Part shown: piece after piece, positions 8,424-18,552 of the stretch
Numbering within the stretch: position 1 is the first letter of the stretch
How the letters are laid out: each line of letters opens with the position of its first letter
From: Geosiphon pyriformis
Lineage: Eukaryota; Glomeromycota; Glomeromycetes; Archaeosporales; Geosiphonaceae
Direction of reading: 5' to 3'
NCBI GenBank assembly: GCA_016748015.1
Contig: JAAOMT010000706.1
Coordinates: 11,951-32,849 of the forward strand
DNA: 20,899 nt
Notes under the pieces: generated by a model
What the model was told of the DNA's origin: nothing
Database searches by the model: none
The model's input: only the letters and a program-made list of their open reading frames with translations
Made by a program: the position numbers and the translations under genes

Positions 8424-11020
8424 AAAGTTAAAATGACTATTTGCATTAATAAAATTTGTGCATTGAATGACCAAAACTTTAAAATTGCATTTTGATTATA
8501 TTCAACTAGTCATTTATTCACGGACTCTAGGAAAAAAGTGATTAAAAGCAAAGCATATTTTATAGTGTTCTTAGAACAATATGATGAAAAAATATGTGAA
8601 AAAACTGGAATAAGCTATTATTATTTTAAGATTTAAAGTGTTTCATATTCATCAAGAAAAGTCTCGTCAGTATAATTAAATTTATATAGAAAAGTAAAAA
8701 ACATGATCGAACAATTTTTAAGCAAACTCAAGAAAATTGTATATAAGTCACCTCAAAATTCTAGGCAATATATTGGGTTTGGTAAAAACAATCTCCAAGT
8801 CAATAGAAAATAATATTATCAAAAACAGGCCAATAACAATTGTATTAAGTGCTTCACCAAAAATAATTCAAACATTAGAAATATTTTCGCCATTCAAAAG
8901 AAAGGTAAAAAAATATTAATAGTTGATAGGTATATAATTTATTCAGCCAGATTAAGTATGAAGTTTGATATTGATCCATGTAATTAATGTGTGTTAATAA
9001 TGATTTTCTTGATCGGAAAAAATTCCCCTCCTTAAAAAAGATTGGTTTAGAAAGCAAAATAATAAATAATAAATAATAATTGTTTTTTAAAATTAAGTTT
9101 TAAAATACGTTCAAAGAAACTAAAATTAAGGAACTAATTTAATGGTCTTTCTAGCAATAATTTTAATGTTTATATTGAACTTGGAATACATTTAGTTGTT
9201 ATAATAAATCAAACCATTAATTTTTAAATTTATATAAATTATTAAAAATATCACTTCTTTTTTTATTAATTCCTAAATCACCAAGATCCAAGAAATTACT
9301 AAAGTTTACACTCTTGATTAAAGCTCTCTAATTTTTTAAGTAAACTTATAATTTTGTTTCTCAACATTGTTCAAGTTAAAGATTTTTGATTTTTTTGTTT
9401 GAGAACTTTTTGTTAGTAGCAGTAGTAGTGAAAAAACGGCAAAAAAAGCCAAAAACCGGTTTTATTGAATATTTTAAATAAGTATAGAAAGCCAAAGAAT
9501 GCTAAAAATGCTCAAAATTCTGGTAATAACAAGAAAAAAAATTGCAACATTGGACAGCAAAGCAATGTTTAATAAAGGGTATTAAAAAAGCAGTATGGAA
9601 AAGCAGATCATAAATAACATGTTAACACAACTGGCAAAAGTAAAAAATTTGAAATACTTGCCAAAAACTTAGCAAAATAATTTGGAAAAAAAATTTTATT
9701 AATCAAGATGCAAAACTTAAAGAAAAAAATATATATTTTTGTAAATAGGTATATTTTTATTGCTGTCTCTTATTCAAAAGAACTTATTCAATATTAGTGT
9801 TAGAAATTTTTTGCTTTAAATTTTAATTTTATAGCATTTGGCTTATGAAAAACTATTAAAATAAGAAATTTCAATTTTATTTAAGATTTTGTGAAGGGCA
9901 TTACATTTTTAAAAATTAAAAAAATCATCTAAACTACATTACTTTTAAAAATAGTAAAATTGCTATTGTAAGTTTGGCCAAAGAAAATATTTTAATTGTA
10001 ATTAATACTATTAAATCTGTGCAAGTATGTTTATATTGAACTTTATAAAGGTATTCTCTTTCACCTAATAAATAATATTTCTTTTCTACCTAATTTCGAT
10101 TATGTTTTAAAGTGTTTCCCAAATGTAAATCACAATAATCAGTTTTTTCTTTTATATTCTCTTTTCCTTGAACTAATATTGTTTAATTATAAATAATCTA
10201 AGTTGTTTTAGTACTCAAAGACATCAAATAAATTTTCTATTGTCTTTTTGCTTAAACAAATAGTTTTAACAGATCTGTAAATAAAAACTTAATCACTATT
10301 ACTTAAATACAATAAATTAATTCAAAAACATAAAACCCAAAGAAACATTATAAATTTACAATTAATTAAGATTTATCTAATAACCTATTAATTTACATAT
10401 AAAGATTTCAAATAAAAATTAATATAAAGATTAAAGGCAAAATTTATTTTTTTAAAGCACAAATTAAAAAAGTTTATATATATATTTTAATATACAAATT
10501 AATAATAAAGTGTATAAGAGTTTTGTATTTAAAAAATAGTATCCTAGATTTTTGAAAATAATAAGTTGACCAGTTTAAAACTTGTAAATCTTTTTAATTA
10601 TACATTAAAAAAATTTAAATATAATAACCAAGCTAAAAATTAAATAAAAAAAAACAAATTAATTAAAAATATAAACTTGAAATTTGTTAAAAATAAAGAT
10701 AATTAGAAATAGAGTTTTGTTTTAGAATAATTAAAGTTTATAAATTTGAAAAATCTACATATTTGGTTTCAGATATATAAAGTATAATTAATTGATTTTT
10801 TTTAGATATAGCAATTGGTTTAAATTTCAAATTAAAGTACATTTATATAGTCATCTTAAGTCTATACAGCAATAAATTTTTATTATAAAAACATTATTTT
10901 CTATACTGCACTGGTAATTTTTGCCTTACCAGTTCCAGATTTTTAATAAAAAACATAGATTAATATGATGTATTTTATTATAAAATTTCCATGAGTTAAT
11001 TTATTATACTTATCAAGATG
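8424..11020. other. A/T-dominated island, left part, no gene seen
   Basis: This is long A/T-rich DNA dense in TAA, TTA and AAAT strings. Short open frames at 8737-8919 (plus) and 8875-9057 (minus) overlap each other on opposite strands and show no motif. The stretch from 9480 to 9720 is slightly less A/T-biased and could be a degraded coding fragment, but nothing is recognisable. Confidence 0.5.
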
Positions 11021-11135
11021 ATTCCATCTATGATTTTAAATTTCATTGTAAATTTTTTGAAAACCCAACTTAAAGGAAGAATATTTTTGCAGTTTTTTGT
11101 TGTGTTTTTTAATATTATTTATAATTAAGTGAGTA

Positions 11136-12540
11136 TTATCTAAAATCTCTATCATCAAAAAAAGTACCAAATTTTTGTTTTTGTTTTATAATAGTGTTAT
11201 AAATATAAAAAACAAAGCTATGCTTTGACTCAGTCTTTATTGAAAAGTTTTTATTAACTAAATAATGTAACCAAAAAGCAATTGATTGTTCTTGCTTTAT
11301 TATAACTGCCAACTTTAGTTCAGGAAATACTAAATGTTTATCCTCAAATATTCTAAAAGAGTAGATGATACAGAGTGTATTATGATAATTTTTTATATCT
11401 CAATAAAATTGGCAAATTCTATTAAAGTTAATACTAATAGTGGAAAAGACCAAAAAATTTAGAAATGTTAGAATTTAAGTTGAGTTTTTTATTTTAGCAT
11501 ATAATTTTAGATATATATTGTTAAGATAATTGTTTACTGTGTCAAAAATTGGCTGAAGTTTTCGAATCAAATCTTGAACATACTTACAATACTCTTGGAA
11601 ATATATAAAAACAGTATTTAAAGTAACATATAGTATATTGTTATTATTAATAAAACAACCAAAATGTTCTATTAAATTCTTGAAAAATTAATTAGATCAA
11701 TGAAAAACTTCACTAAAGTTGTGTTTATAATATTGATCTATTGTCACTCATATAGTTTTTATGGCCAAGTGGTTGTTAAGATTAAAAAAATTTATTATTG
11801 TTTTATCAATTGCATTTTCAAAACATTTAGGTTTAGAAATATACTTGTAATTGTTTAAATAAACATTATTTATAATCTTTTTAGTTGTTTTATTTACTAT
11901 AAAAAGTTTATTATTCAGATGGCATAAAAATAAATTCAAGATATTATAAAGTTTGTAAAATTTTTTTGGGTTTTTATATGTAGTTCATATATATGCTTTG
12001 TTTTTTTTCATAAATAATAACAATAGTATTGAAATTTTTTAATCTTTTCAAAATCTGCTCACTATTTAAACTTTTCTTACAGTTCTGAAAAGGTTTGGTC
12101 TAAAAGATTTTTAGCATAAAAAATCTCACACTCTAACAATTCTAAATATTAAGTGAATATTGAAAATTTTTTATTGTCATTAGAAATTAAATCAATTGAA
12201 TTTATTTCTATAATATGTCTTTAAAATTTATCTTTTAAAAATCTTTTGATGAATGTAGATTTTGAACTAAACAACATAAATAGTTGTAATATATTAATTA
12301 ATTTAAGATTATCAGAATCAAAGTCTTTAGAAACTCAACATAAACAAATATAATCATGAATTTCTTTTTTTGTAAGTTTATAAGTTTTTACTTGTGTTTT
12401 GCTAAAAAAAAATATAAAATAGATATGAAAATATAAAAATATTAAAAATGTAATAGATTTCAAGGAGTTATAGATTTTAAGAAGAATAAAAAGGATACAT
12501 GTAAAAAATTTCTCATTTTTCTTGCTAAAAGACAATAATA
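11136..12540 (-). pseudogene. decayed gene ending in a 2OG-Fe(II) dioxygenase-like (TET/JBP-like) domain
   Basis: From about 11939 down to a TAA at 11138-11136 one minus-strand frame stays coherent for about 270 codons, broken only by stop codons. It reads KCFENAIDKTI, LQPIFDTVNNYLNN, FSTISINFNRICQFY*D, HNTLCIIYSF, FEDKHLVFPELKLAV, QSIAFWLHYLVNKNF and SKHSFVFYIYN. Further upstream, in other frames, there is coding-like sequence to about 12540. The order (HxD-like site, FPEL, a GxxIxF strand, second His position, RHSxVFF) resembles the 2-oxoglutarate/iron dioxygenase core of TET/JBP-type proteins, which oxidise methylated pyrimidines in DNA. The first metal site reads Y*D (11405-11397) where H-R-D would fit. 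The second His position reads Asn, and the expected Arg before HS reads Lys. All metal or cosubstrate positions but one are therefore lost. The domain call rests on motif order only, and another 2OG-oxygenase subfamily is possible. Confidence 0.55.
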
Positions 12541-15399
12541 ATTTAGTAACCCATTTTTGAAGATAAAATATATAAAGTAAAACTTTGTAAAAAAAGGTTT
12601 AATCAGCTCTTAGACTTTGCTTTAAAAAGCAAATAATTGCCTCTATACTTCAAGTTTAACTATCAAACAATATATACAATGTATTTTAAACTCACTAAAA
12701 AATATTAACTATATAATTTAATTTACTTTAATCAAATTGTAGAAAATTTTAGTCTTTACTTTTTTGCCATGTTATTGTAACTTTTTTTACATGTTCTACT
12801 TTGAAAAAATTAGTCTGTTTTATTAACTACTTGAAATGTTTATTGCTTACTTAATTCTTTTAGAATATATAATAATTTTAATAGTAAAAAAAACTTGAAA
12901 TGAAAAGTTGCTAATGCAATAAAAGAATAAGACACTTATTTGAATAACATATAATGCAAATTATTTATAGTTTTCAAACAATTTATATAATTTTAAATTG
13001 TATCTAGTCTTCTAATTTTAATAATATTAAAAAACTAAACTGTAAATATGATAGATTAAGTTTGTTTTTTCACATTTACAATTTAATTTTTTGAATTATA
13101 TTATATTTTATAAAGTTATTAAAGTTTAAAATTAACCACTTTTATTATAATTCTTTAATTTTTAGATGTCAATCAATTAAATTTTAGCCAATTAACAATC
13201 ATTAAGGTTAGATTACCACATGATAAATTATTAAAGTATTATTATTTTCAGAAAGGCTTTTAATTAATATTAATCTAATTTTTAGATGATTACTTTTTTA
13301 TAAAGATTTAATATTTTTTGGTTTGTATATCTTTTGCTAATAATACAATACTATTAACTATGAATATTCTATTCACACCACTACCTTATTTGATTATTAT
13401 TATTGAAACAGAAATCCAGATATCAATATTGTTTACACCAAGTGCTAAAAAAATTATAAAAATACTATAAGCAATTGTTAATCATTTGGAAATATTATTT
13501 ACACTCTATTTGTAACCTTGTATTTCTCTTAATAAACATCAAAAACAACTGGCTTTAGTGCTAAAAGCAGCAGATTTAAGACAAAAATTGAAATAATTAT
13601 ATATAATTAACTATTAACTTAAGAGTAATACTATAAATAAAATATTTAATATTAAGAAACATTACAAAAGATTAATTATTTATCTCAATTCTTATATCTT
13701 AAAACAAGAATACAGCTCAAAATTTATAAAAAAAATTAATGTAATTAATTTTTTAATAAATAAACTTTATGGTAAATTATAGATAGCTTATTTTTTTTTG
13801 TAGTATCATATACTATAATATTTAAAGCATATGTTTTAAAATAGGCAATACTATTTCATAACTTGATAAATGTCTTTCATTTTTTTTTATTTGTAGTTAA
13901 AAAAGTTTGTTAAATGTTTTTGTAAACACTATAATTGTTAACTTTTATGTAATTTTTAGGTTTTCTTGTGCAGTAAGTTCAATATCTGTCTTATTATTAA
14001 TATTTAATTTATAATATACGTTCTATTAAAGTTGGTTTTTTTTTTACATGCTTGTTTTTATTATATAAATGTATTAATTCAGACAAATATGGGGTTTTTT
14101 TTGAAGATTTTGGAACAAAGCCTTCAAAATAGGTTAAGAAAACTAAATAACATGATGTTATAATCCAAAAAATTGATCATATAACTTAATTATTAAATTA
14201 GACAAAATATATAGCTGGCTAATAATTTGTATTATCTGAAACTTTGATTTTCAACTTTATTTTTTCAAATATTTTATTTTGTATATGCTGATTTTCAAAG
14301 GCATTTGTTGGTTTTTGTTGTTATATAGTAATATATAATAATAGAGATATGAATGAGGAAGAAATTTGTTTATTTTAAGTTTTTGACATATTATTAATTG
14401 GTTTTTAATTAAAGATATGCTACATAAAAAGACCAGGACAGATTCTGCCAAAAAACTTTCTATAATTTATGGTGTTAAATAGTACTAATATAATTTTAGA
14501 CACAAAGAGAGATATTTTTCCAATTATTAATAGTAGCAAAAAATTTCAATGCTATCATATATAAAGATTTATATATAGACATCATTGTTATCAAATTTTT
14601 CAGAATATTTTATAAATAAATTCTATGGAATTAAACTTATAATAATTATATAACAATTTCAAAATAAATGTTATATCTTAAATATAAAATAACATTTTCT
14701 TACAATATTTTACAATATATATTTTTTAATAATCAATGTTTTAATTACTTTTTTTTTGTAAAATTTTAGAAATAGATTGTGTTTTATTTGATGAAAAAAA
14801 TAATTAAAAAATTAAAAATATAAAGCATAAAAGTAGTATTCATAATTAAAAATTAACTTGATCAGATCTAAAAAAAAAGAATCTGCAAATGTTTTTGCAA
14901 TCTATAAGAGGTAAAAAACAGTAAACAACTTTGAAAATTTTGACCAGTATTATTTTTATTATAATATAAATATTTACTTTGAATTCACAAATAATCTTTT
15001 AATAATTATATATTGTATTTCAAAAAATTGCTTGGATTTAACCAAATCATAATCTAGTTTTAGAATTGGTTTTTTAGACTGTAAAAAAAATTTTAATTGT
15101 TGAATATTTTAACAATTTATTAGAATATGATATATAATAACTTATAACAATAATCAAGAAATTTATATCAGTTGGTATTAATTTAGAGAAATTAGGTTGA
15201 AATTGAAAGATTTTTGGCTTTATCTTAATTAAAAAAAGTAAAGTTGTCTTAAAGCTCATAACTTTAAATAGCTTTTTTTTGTTAGTATTGTATATTTTCT
15301 AATAAGTTTGTTTTAATCTAAAAAATATATGAAATATATTAGTTTAAATAAATAAAACCCAGATTTTTTTGTAAAAGTCTAATAAATTTTTCACTTGTA
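12541..15399. other. A/T-dominated island, middle part
   Basis: No intact gene is present. Minus-strand open frames at 14257-14451 and 15074-15259 lie in the same orientation as the decayed genes on either side and may be pieces of the same element, but they show no recognisable motif and are Lys/Ile/Leu/Tyr-rich, as expected of A/T noise. I see no terminal repeats, tRNA or other structure. Confidence 0.45.
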
Positions 15400-16045
15400 A
15401 GAATTTAACATATTTAAAAATACATGAATCATTATTAAAATACATAGTATTTTCAAAATTAATTGCAAGTTCTAATTAAATTCATAAATGAATAATATTT
15501 TTTTTGAATTTTTTGCTAATATAATATAGAAAACATAAGTTAAATATTAAGCAATCAATGGAAAAGAAATGTATAGTACCAATTTCGATTATGTTTAAGA
15601 ATCTTGATTTTTTAATTACATCATAATATTCTGAATATTTTTTTTTGGATGATAAATCTATAAATAATTTAATATATTGTCAATTACTAAATATGAAAAT
15701 ACGAGATCACAACTAAGCTGTAATATTAAAATTGAAATTTATCTCAAATATCTTTATCTACTATCTTTTTAATTAACAATCATTTACAATAAATCTTTTA
15801 TTAGCTCTGAGGAATCAGCTTCAATTTAAAAATCAAGTTTCTTTTGAATTGGTTGTTTAATTATTAATGTTAAATTTTTTTGTTCATATTCTTTGTTATA
15901 AGTTAAAGAGATTTTTGTGGTAACTATTTTTATTGATATTATCTGAATTTTCAGCTTAGATAATCTTCTTAATTCCAATAAAATTTTTTTTTGGATGAAT
16001 TCTAAAGTAGCTTTTTTTGATTGCTTCTTATTCAGAACTACAAAA
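15400..16045 (-). pseudogene. decayed coding stretch of unknown function, possibly the 5' part of the dioxygenase-like gene
   Basis: Reading from about 16045 downward on the minus strand gives SKKATLEFIQKKILLELRRL, NLTLIIKQPIQKKLDF and EADSSELIKDLL. Further down it gives LQLSCDLVFSYLVIDN and IYHPKKNIQN, with interruptions mostly at codons one transition away from Gln, Arg or Trp. The amphipathic Lys/Arg/Leu pattern at the start suggests a coiled-coil or basic helical N-terminus. The orientation is the same as the dioxygenase-like remnant 3 kb downstream, so it could be the start of one very long gene or a separate one. I do not recognise a family. Confidence 0.35.
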
Positions 16046-16529
16046 CAGAAATTAAAGTTTAAATTAAAACCAAAAAGTTTAAAAATAGATATATATCTAA
16101 GTTAAAAATACCATTTTCATTGTGATACAATTTTGTTGTACAACATTACATGGTTCAAATTTTTTAATTTTGTTCAAATACCAATTGCACATTAAATTAA
16201 TATTACATCACATAAAAAAATATTATTTCATTCTAAAAAAAAAAAGCTAAAGATTAAATTAGAAATATAAAAAAATTATATAAAAAAACACATTATACCA
16301 CTTCAATAAATGATTATAATATTGAAGTAAACAAATTTAATAGACTGGATATTAGTAATAAAAAATAAAGTAACAATAATAACAGTAGATGAAATGATAC
16401 AAAAGATATAAAAGCTATAATTAAAATAAATACAAAATTAAAAAAACTCAGTTTAGTATAGAAAAATGACAATTATTTAGAAAAAAAAAAACAAAGTCTT
16501 TACATAACAAAAAAATACTAAAGTCAATC
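16046..16529. other. A/T-rich spacer between divergent decayed genes
   Basis: This A/T-rich stretch separates a minus-strand coding remnant on the left from the plus-strand transposase remnant on the right. If the two were once one unit it would have been a shared divergent promoter region. No specific regulatory motif is visible. Confidence 0.4.
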
Positions 16530-18244
16530 TATTACAATAAATATAGACCAAATAGTTTATTTACCAAAGCAGTAGCTAGAACTAAAAAAATTACCACTTT
16601 TTTTAATATTAGTAATGCTTAAACTACAAACTTACAATGATCCAAATCTAATAAATCTTCAAGCAATTTAAAAAGTAAAGTTGATCTGTATGCTAGTCAA
16701 ATAAAAAAGAGCAAAAGTTAAAAAAACATTTAGAAAAACAATATACTTAGTTAACTGTCTTCAAATTTAATAAAAAAAAAGCTATTTTTGAATATCTTAC
16801 TTTGTTAAATAATAATAATAGACATAGAAAAATTAATGCCAATTTGAAAATTGCCCAAAAAGTTTTTATTAATAGTAGTGTATAGAAATCACAAAAAATT
16901 TAATATCTTATAAAGTATTGGTTGTTTAATAATAAGCTTTTAACATCAAAACATAGAAAATACCAAAAAGCAATTAAAATAATTAATAATAAAGACATTT
17001 TAGAAAGATGTTATATTTAGATTAGAAACTAAAACTTTAATGTTACTCTAATTATATATATAAAATTTATTAAGCATAAATTGTTTTCTAATATTAGAAT
17101 AATAATAATAAAAACTATTAGTTTTATAACTGTAGTAAGATAACTTAAAATTTTTGGGTATTTATTCTAACAATATTATCAAGACTTATATTATAATTGA
17201 CATAAAAAAAATAATGTTTTATAATCTCAAAAAGAATTTTTAGAAAAAATATATGAGCATAAAAAGTATATATTAAAGTATAAAAGTGAATTTATAGATT
17301 AAATATGTCCTAACTTACTTAATAGAAAAAAAAATTCTTGTAATTCATAATAAATTCATTTTTTATTCAAATAATAATAAGCATAACATATGGACTAAGC
17401 ATAGAAATTTGTTATTAAGAAAAAAAAGAAATGAAAAATTAATTATAGTCAGTAAATTTCTAACTAAAATTAATAGACATTTGTATTTACAACAAAATAA
17501 TAAAGAAAACTATTCAAATATACCAAAAAAAATCATATTTAAATTATATAGCTGTATTTGCTTTTGATAATAGTTCTAATTATACAGCATTTAGTAAAGA
17601 TGCTTTAATTGTAAACAGGATGAATTTAAGTCCAGATAAAAAGCAATTATTAATGCAAAATACTTCTTTTAGATTAGATAATCAATAATAATTAATGATT
17701 TTTCTGGAAACATATTCAGATAAAAAACTTTGAGGATTGCCTAAAAAATTAAACAAGTATTAATAGAATAAAAAAAATAGTCATCAAAAAAATTAGTATT
17801 AAAATGCAAAAAATGCAAAAAAAAATCAAAGATTCTTCAAGAGTTTTTTGTTGTATACATTAAGTAATATCTTTAAAATCCAATTTTTTTGCTCAAAAAA
17901 ATGCAATTAAAGAATGAATTTAAAATATGGGACATAAGTGTATTTTTTTCCAAAATTTTATTGTGAATTAAATTTTATTGAAAGATATTGAGGAACTATT
18001 AAAAGATATACATATAACAAATGCAATTATTTATGGAAAGAATTACAAAGAACAGTGTCTGAAAGTCTTGAATCAGTATCTTAGACAATTTTCAAGAAAA
18101 TATTGGTGTTCTATGGATCTTTATAGAAAAGATCTTAGTAAAAAATTAGTAGAATATGCTATAAAAAAGTATAAATCTCATAGAAAAATTCCAGATAATA
18201 TTTTTGAAGAATTAAACAAATTAAATAATATTCAAATTTTGTAA
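16530..18244 (+). pseudogene. heavily decayed IS630/Tc1-superfamily DDE transposase
   Basis: Pieces in order across shifting frames are AVARTKKITTFF, KINANLKIAQKVF, LVIHNKFIFYSN followed by WTKHRNLLLRKKRNEKLIIV, VFAFDNSSNYTAFSKDAL, NRMNLSPDKKQ, FFAQKNAIKE, GHKCIFF, YCELNFIERY*G, QYLRQFSRKYW and IKKYKSHRKIP. They fit a large fungal transposase family with THDExxFYxNDG, FDNSxNH and KFHCELNxIExxWG motifs, whose CELNxIE block parallels NPIENLW of Tc1 elements. The first catalytic Asp is Asn (HNK for HDE, 17349-17351). The second Asp (FDN, 17566-17568) and the Glu (FIE, 17980-17982) survive. The Trp after RY is TGA (17989-17991). About 35 residues seem deleted before VFAFDN, and there are several frameshifts. 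The open frame at 17978-18244 is only its C-terminal piece, starting at TTG. Terminal repeats were not identified. Confidence 0.8.
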
Positions 18245-18428
18245 TACTGTATTTGGTTTTATATTATATAAAATTTAATAAAATTTTATTTTTTATTATA
18301 AATAACATATTAAAAACACATGTATATTAACCAATAAAATTTAATTATATAAATAAAAACACGTGAAGATTATTATTTAAAATTTCGGACTGATCTACAT
18401 TTTTGATGATTATAAATGGTTTGCACCA
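18245..18428. other. right edge of the A/T island
   Basis: A/T-rich non-coding DNA changes near 18380-18420 to more balanced composition, marking the boundary between decayed transposon DNA and gene-type sequence. No terminal inverted repeat or target duplication could be matched at the boundary. Confidence 0.5.
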
Positions 18429-18517
18429 TATAAATTTTCTTTTGTAAGACTACTGATCAAATCGCCATCATGACGTCAGATGGCAGTGATCAGCAGTCTT
18501 ACAAAAGAAAATTTATA
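18429..18517. repeat. 89-bp inverted repeat (hairpin) centred on a CRE-like TGACGTCA palindrome
   Basis: Arms of 31 bp (18429-18459 and 18487-18517) are inverse complements with one mismatch. The left arm starts TATAAATTTTCTTTTG and the right arm ends in its complement. The 27-bp centre has a nested CCATC ... GATGG pair around TGACGTCA (18471-18478), the consensus site for CREB/ATF-type bZIP factors. The repeat ends 35 bp before the ATG of the kinase pseudogene, so it occupies its promoter or 5' untranslated region. It may be a small foldback element, a cruciform-forming regulatory site, or an RNA hairpin if transcribed. Confidence 0.9.
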
Positions 18518-18552
18518 CGTGTGTTTTTGTTTTGGTCTTGCTCGTTTTTTCT

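Noticed and set aside
9763-9773. 11-base partial match to the reverse complement of the Nextera mosaic end (CTGTCTCTTAT).
   Set aside because: The match breaks after 11 bases with no change in sequence character, so chance similarity is likely.
10509-10520. 11-base partial match GTGTATAAGAG to the mosaic end.
   Set aside because: The last bases (ACAG) do not match and there is no junction, so chance in A/T-rich DNA is likely.
6000-18400. The A/T island taken as mitochondrial or plasmid DNA because of its composition.
   Set aside because: It is continuous with nuclear-type spliced genes on both sides and contains decayed transposon genes; no mitochondrial gene, tRNA or rRNA is seen.
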